Assembly (NCBI GenBank): GCA_963698995.1
Contig: CAVOTD010000001.1
Location: forward strand, 46,713 to 110,712
DNA from: AP-15 sp963698995
GTDB taxonomy: Bacteria > Pseudomonadota > Alphaproteobacteria > ATCC43930 > CGMCC-115725
Direction: 5' to 3'
Length of the DNA: 64,000 bases
In this document: positions 62,025 to 64,000 of the stretch, in pieces
How the letters are laid out: every line of letters begins with the position of its first letter
How positions within the stretch are numbered: position 1 is the first letter of the stretch
Translations under genes and position numbers: made by a program
The notes under the pieces: generated by a model
Databases searched by the model: none
The model's input: the letters and a program-made list of their open reading frames with translations, nothing else
What the model was told of the DNA's origin: nothing

Positions 62025-62692
62025 CATCGACTCTGCAGTGCTTCTTTCGGAAAGAGTGCGTCTTGCATGCGACGCATCAGTCCCTCCGAAGCCTCAACAA
62101 CGCGTTTGCTGGCTTTGAGCTTGGTTGCATAGGATGACGTTGCCATAAACTGGGTGTAGGGAGCGCATCCGGTCCGTAGATTCGGACGTAGTTCAACGGA
62201 GCAGATCGCGCAATCCGAGCCCAGCAGCGGATGTTTCGAAGGTTTCCAGGCCGCCATTGTCACGATAGTCGAGGGTCCACGACGAGGCCAGGAGGGCACC
62301 GTGCCAAGGAGGGATTTCGATTCATCGTTCAGGAATTTCCCGGAACCAGGAACGCCCAAGCGTTCGTCATGGACGACCAGGACGGGATAAGATTGGCAGC
62401 CTGGGCAAACTCGCCGTTTGACCCGCTGATTTCCTGGGCGTGATGGCGCCGACGATCTTCGCCAGTTGGGCGGCGCCCTTGGGGCGTTCACGCGCCCCGC
62501 CTTCCGCCGCCGATACCTCGTATTTGCGTCGGAGCTGCTGCACGAATCGGCACCTGTCGTCGGCGTTCAGCAAGCCATCCTTCTCGCGCAACCATGCCGC
62601 CTTCATCTAAAAAGACCATCTCGGTCACGCTGTCGAGCGCGGTGTTGATTTAAAACCGCCGCCGACGGCGTCGCGGCCGCAAATGTTGGTTG
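62025..62692. other. Region without a recognisable gene
   Basis: This 668-bp stretch has lower coding quality than the rest of the window. The minus strand has fragments that look protein-like, such as MKAAWLREKDGLLNADDRCR with FVQQLRRKYEVSAAEGG (from 62606) and KLKASKRVVEASEGLMRRMQ (near 62120), but in different frames and without a family match. It begins at the amidohydrolase breakpoint, so it may be what remains of an insertion. I found no terminal inverted repeat or transposase motif. Confidence 0.45.
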
Positions 62693-63751
62693 TTAAGCGT
62701 TGGCAAGAAGGCCTGAACCGGTCGGATACATTTGCCGCAACACATCGGTCGCATAGTGCTCAAAAGCCAGACCGAAATAGCCAAACAGCTCATTTGCTCT
62801 GTTCCTGTCCTGTGCTACGAGATGAAAAAAGCGGACCCATCGACAACTTGCCATAGATCGCCGGATCGAGAACCACCGAGAGGCCGCTGGCCGTGCTGAG
62901 AATGGGCCGCTCCCTGAGGGCGCGAAAGCCCGTCTGCGGGAGGTCGGGAGCGGCCTTCGCACTTCTTGTGTTAAATGTTTAGAGCTTGATAAATGGGAAA
63001 CACGTCTTTGAAACCGGTAGTGGCTGCGATGTTTGCGGTACGGAAAAGGGGACCTTGGGCCCGTTCGGCAAAAGTATAGGTGGTGAGCGCCGACACAGAT
63101 CAGATATTGCTCCAAGGTCAGTCCGGTCGCTGCCTTCAACGGCTCCGCGAAAATCCGGCATCTCGTGCGGCAGATAGTCGGAAAACAGAAGCCAGCCGCG
63201 GCCGAGCGCGATTGCGGTGTGGAGGGCTTGGTCTGAGTCTCGACTGCTTTGCGGAATGCGCTGAGGGCCCGCAGGCGTGCGACGTTGAGCCCGTCCTGAA
63301 GAGACAAGCGTTTCCGGTACCAGCACTCCAGAGCGCACCCGCGATCAACTGATCGAAAAAAACGAGCGCGACCTGTTCGTCGTAGAAGCTCTCGCCGTCG
63401 CCAAAAAGGTTTTGGCAGTGCTCGAAGCTGCCTGCTGCATCATCGAGTAGTTGTCCGCGGAAGAACACAACCACACGATCGAGACCGCCATGCTGCCGGC
63501 CAAGGCATCGAGTTCGTGCTTCCCGTTCTCCATTGGAGGTCCAGGCGCAGGCTTTCTGTTGGCGCTCACCGTCGTTCAAGATGCCGGTATCCCGAGACCA
63601 TGGTATTAAGTCGCGCAGAAATCAGCAGCGTGTCGTCGCGGCTTAGGCCCGACAGAAGCTCGATCAGGGCGCTCTCGTCCGCGGGCAGTCCGGGATAGAT
63701 GGCATCGGCGGCGGGAACACCACACATCGTTGGGACTGACCTGGAAGTCAT
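62693..63751 (-). pseudogene. Hypothetical protein gene, heavily frameshifted
   Basis: Starting at ATG 63751 (MTSRSVPTMCGVPAADAIYP then GLPADESALIELLSGLSRDD), coherent protein sequence continues in alternating frames. Examples are LDALAGSMAVSIVWLCSSAD, FYDEQVALVFFDQLIAGALW, SLQDGLNVARLRALSAFRKA, IALGRGWLLFSDYLPHEMPD, ATGLTLEQYLICVGAHHLYF. The end is LFGYFGLAFEHYATDVLRQM then YPTGSGLLANA. At least four breaks are needed over 1.06 kb, and some joins are unclear. The product would be a soluble protein of about 350 residues of unknown function. The density of damage suggests true decay, though sequencing error cannot be excluded. Confidence 0.5.
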
Positions 63752-64000
63752 TTGCCATTCTCGAATTTCCGGCGCGGCAGCGGCTATCGCCTGCGGCTAT
63801 GATCCCGGAGCGGCGATCGCTTGGAACCGCCGGGCTCCGGCAATGGCTCTAATCTCTAATATAGTGCCGCTCTCGACCCTCGGTAGGACAACGCATGACC
63901 ATAAGAGGCATAGGTCGCCCATACGGCATAACCGGCCTAATTTGGACGGTAGATCGCCTCCTCTTCGGGGCGCCGTCCTAGGCGCTGCCGAATGGCCGGA
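63752..64000. other. Right-edge region, no certain gene
   Basis: This 249-bp end region has no convincing gene. On the minus strand a frame entering from the right edge reads RQRLGRRPEEEAIYRPN and stops at 63937-63939. It could be the C-terminus of a gene lying outside the window, but it is too short to name. The stretch upstream of the hypothetical gene at 63751 shows no clear promoter. Confidence 0.3.

Overview
The window is GC-rich, densely coded bacterial chromosome. Several genes point to an alphaproteobacterium, probably near the Rhodospirillales: a COQ9-type ubiquinone protein, the split three-subunit transhydrogenase (pntAA/pntAB/pntB), two small YdcH/DUF465 proteins, a TIGR02444 protein and an Ada/2OG-oxygenase pair. 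No rRNA, tRNA, CRISPR array, prophage or intact insertion sequence was recognised.

Layout. 1-387 is the 3' end of a glycogen-debranching-type enzyme. 367-11942 holds a nearly complete type II secretion (T2SS) locus: gspO leftward, then gspE-F-H-I-J-L-M-N-D-K rightward, with gspG coming back from the far side. A decayed bacterioferritin gene and a mitochondrial-type aconitase follow. 14.7-16.1 kb is an ECF sigma/anti-sigma pair and 16.4-19.5 kb the transhydrogenase operon. 19.4-27.2 kb is housekeeping: rpsU, a peptide deformylase fused in frame to COQ9, purEK, phosphofructokinase, ubiX and two YdcH genes, plus an isolated PEP-CTERM protein behind a sigma-54-like promoter. 27.3-35.3 kb carries ilvD and a redox group (cytochrome c', dihaem cytochrome c, an NDH-2-like flavoprotein with a cyclic-nucleotide domain, a cupredoxin with a Tat-exported phosphoesterase, cytochrome b561). 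35.4-38.7 kb has a lipoprotein, a formamidase-family enzyme, Ada and a 2OG oxygenase. 38.8-42.2 kb encodes two exported esterases that are candidate T2SS cargo. 42.3-43.9 kb has a carboxymuconolactone-decarboxylase-family protein, a LysR relic and a helix-hairpin-helix protein.

43.9-58.4 kb is a catabolic and transport block: an M81 peptidase, an M20 amidohydrolase behind a clear promoter-operator, and a nine-gene leftward operon (livG, acyl-CoA ligase, livH, livM, a binding protein, livF, nrtS, osmC, asparaginase), followed rightward by a CobW GTPase and a hydantoinase. Together these suggest import and CoA activation of an organic acid plus hydrolysis of cyclic and linear amides. 58.4-64 kb holds small enzymes (EthD, SMP-30, VOC), exported small proteins, a truncated amidohydrolase and a decayed region.

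A cross-cutting feature is that about eighteen genes are broken by single-base indels while their protein sequence stays well preserved in alternating frames. This looks more like uncorrected long-read errors than gene decay, so these genes are listed over their full inferred span. Four loci look truly degraded or truncated: bacterioferritin, LysR, the amidohydrolase at 61.4 kb and the hypothetical gene at 62.7-63.8 kb.
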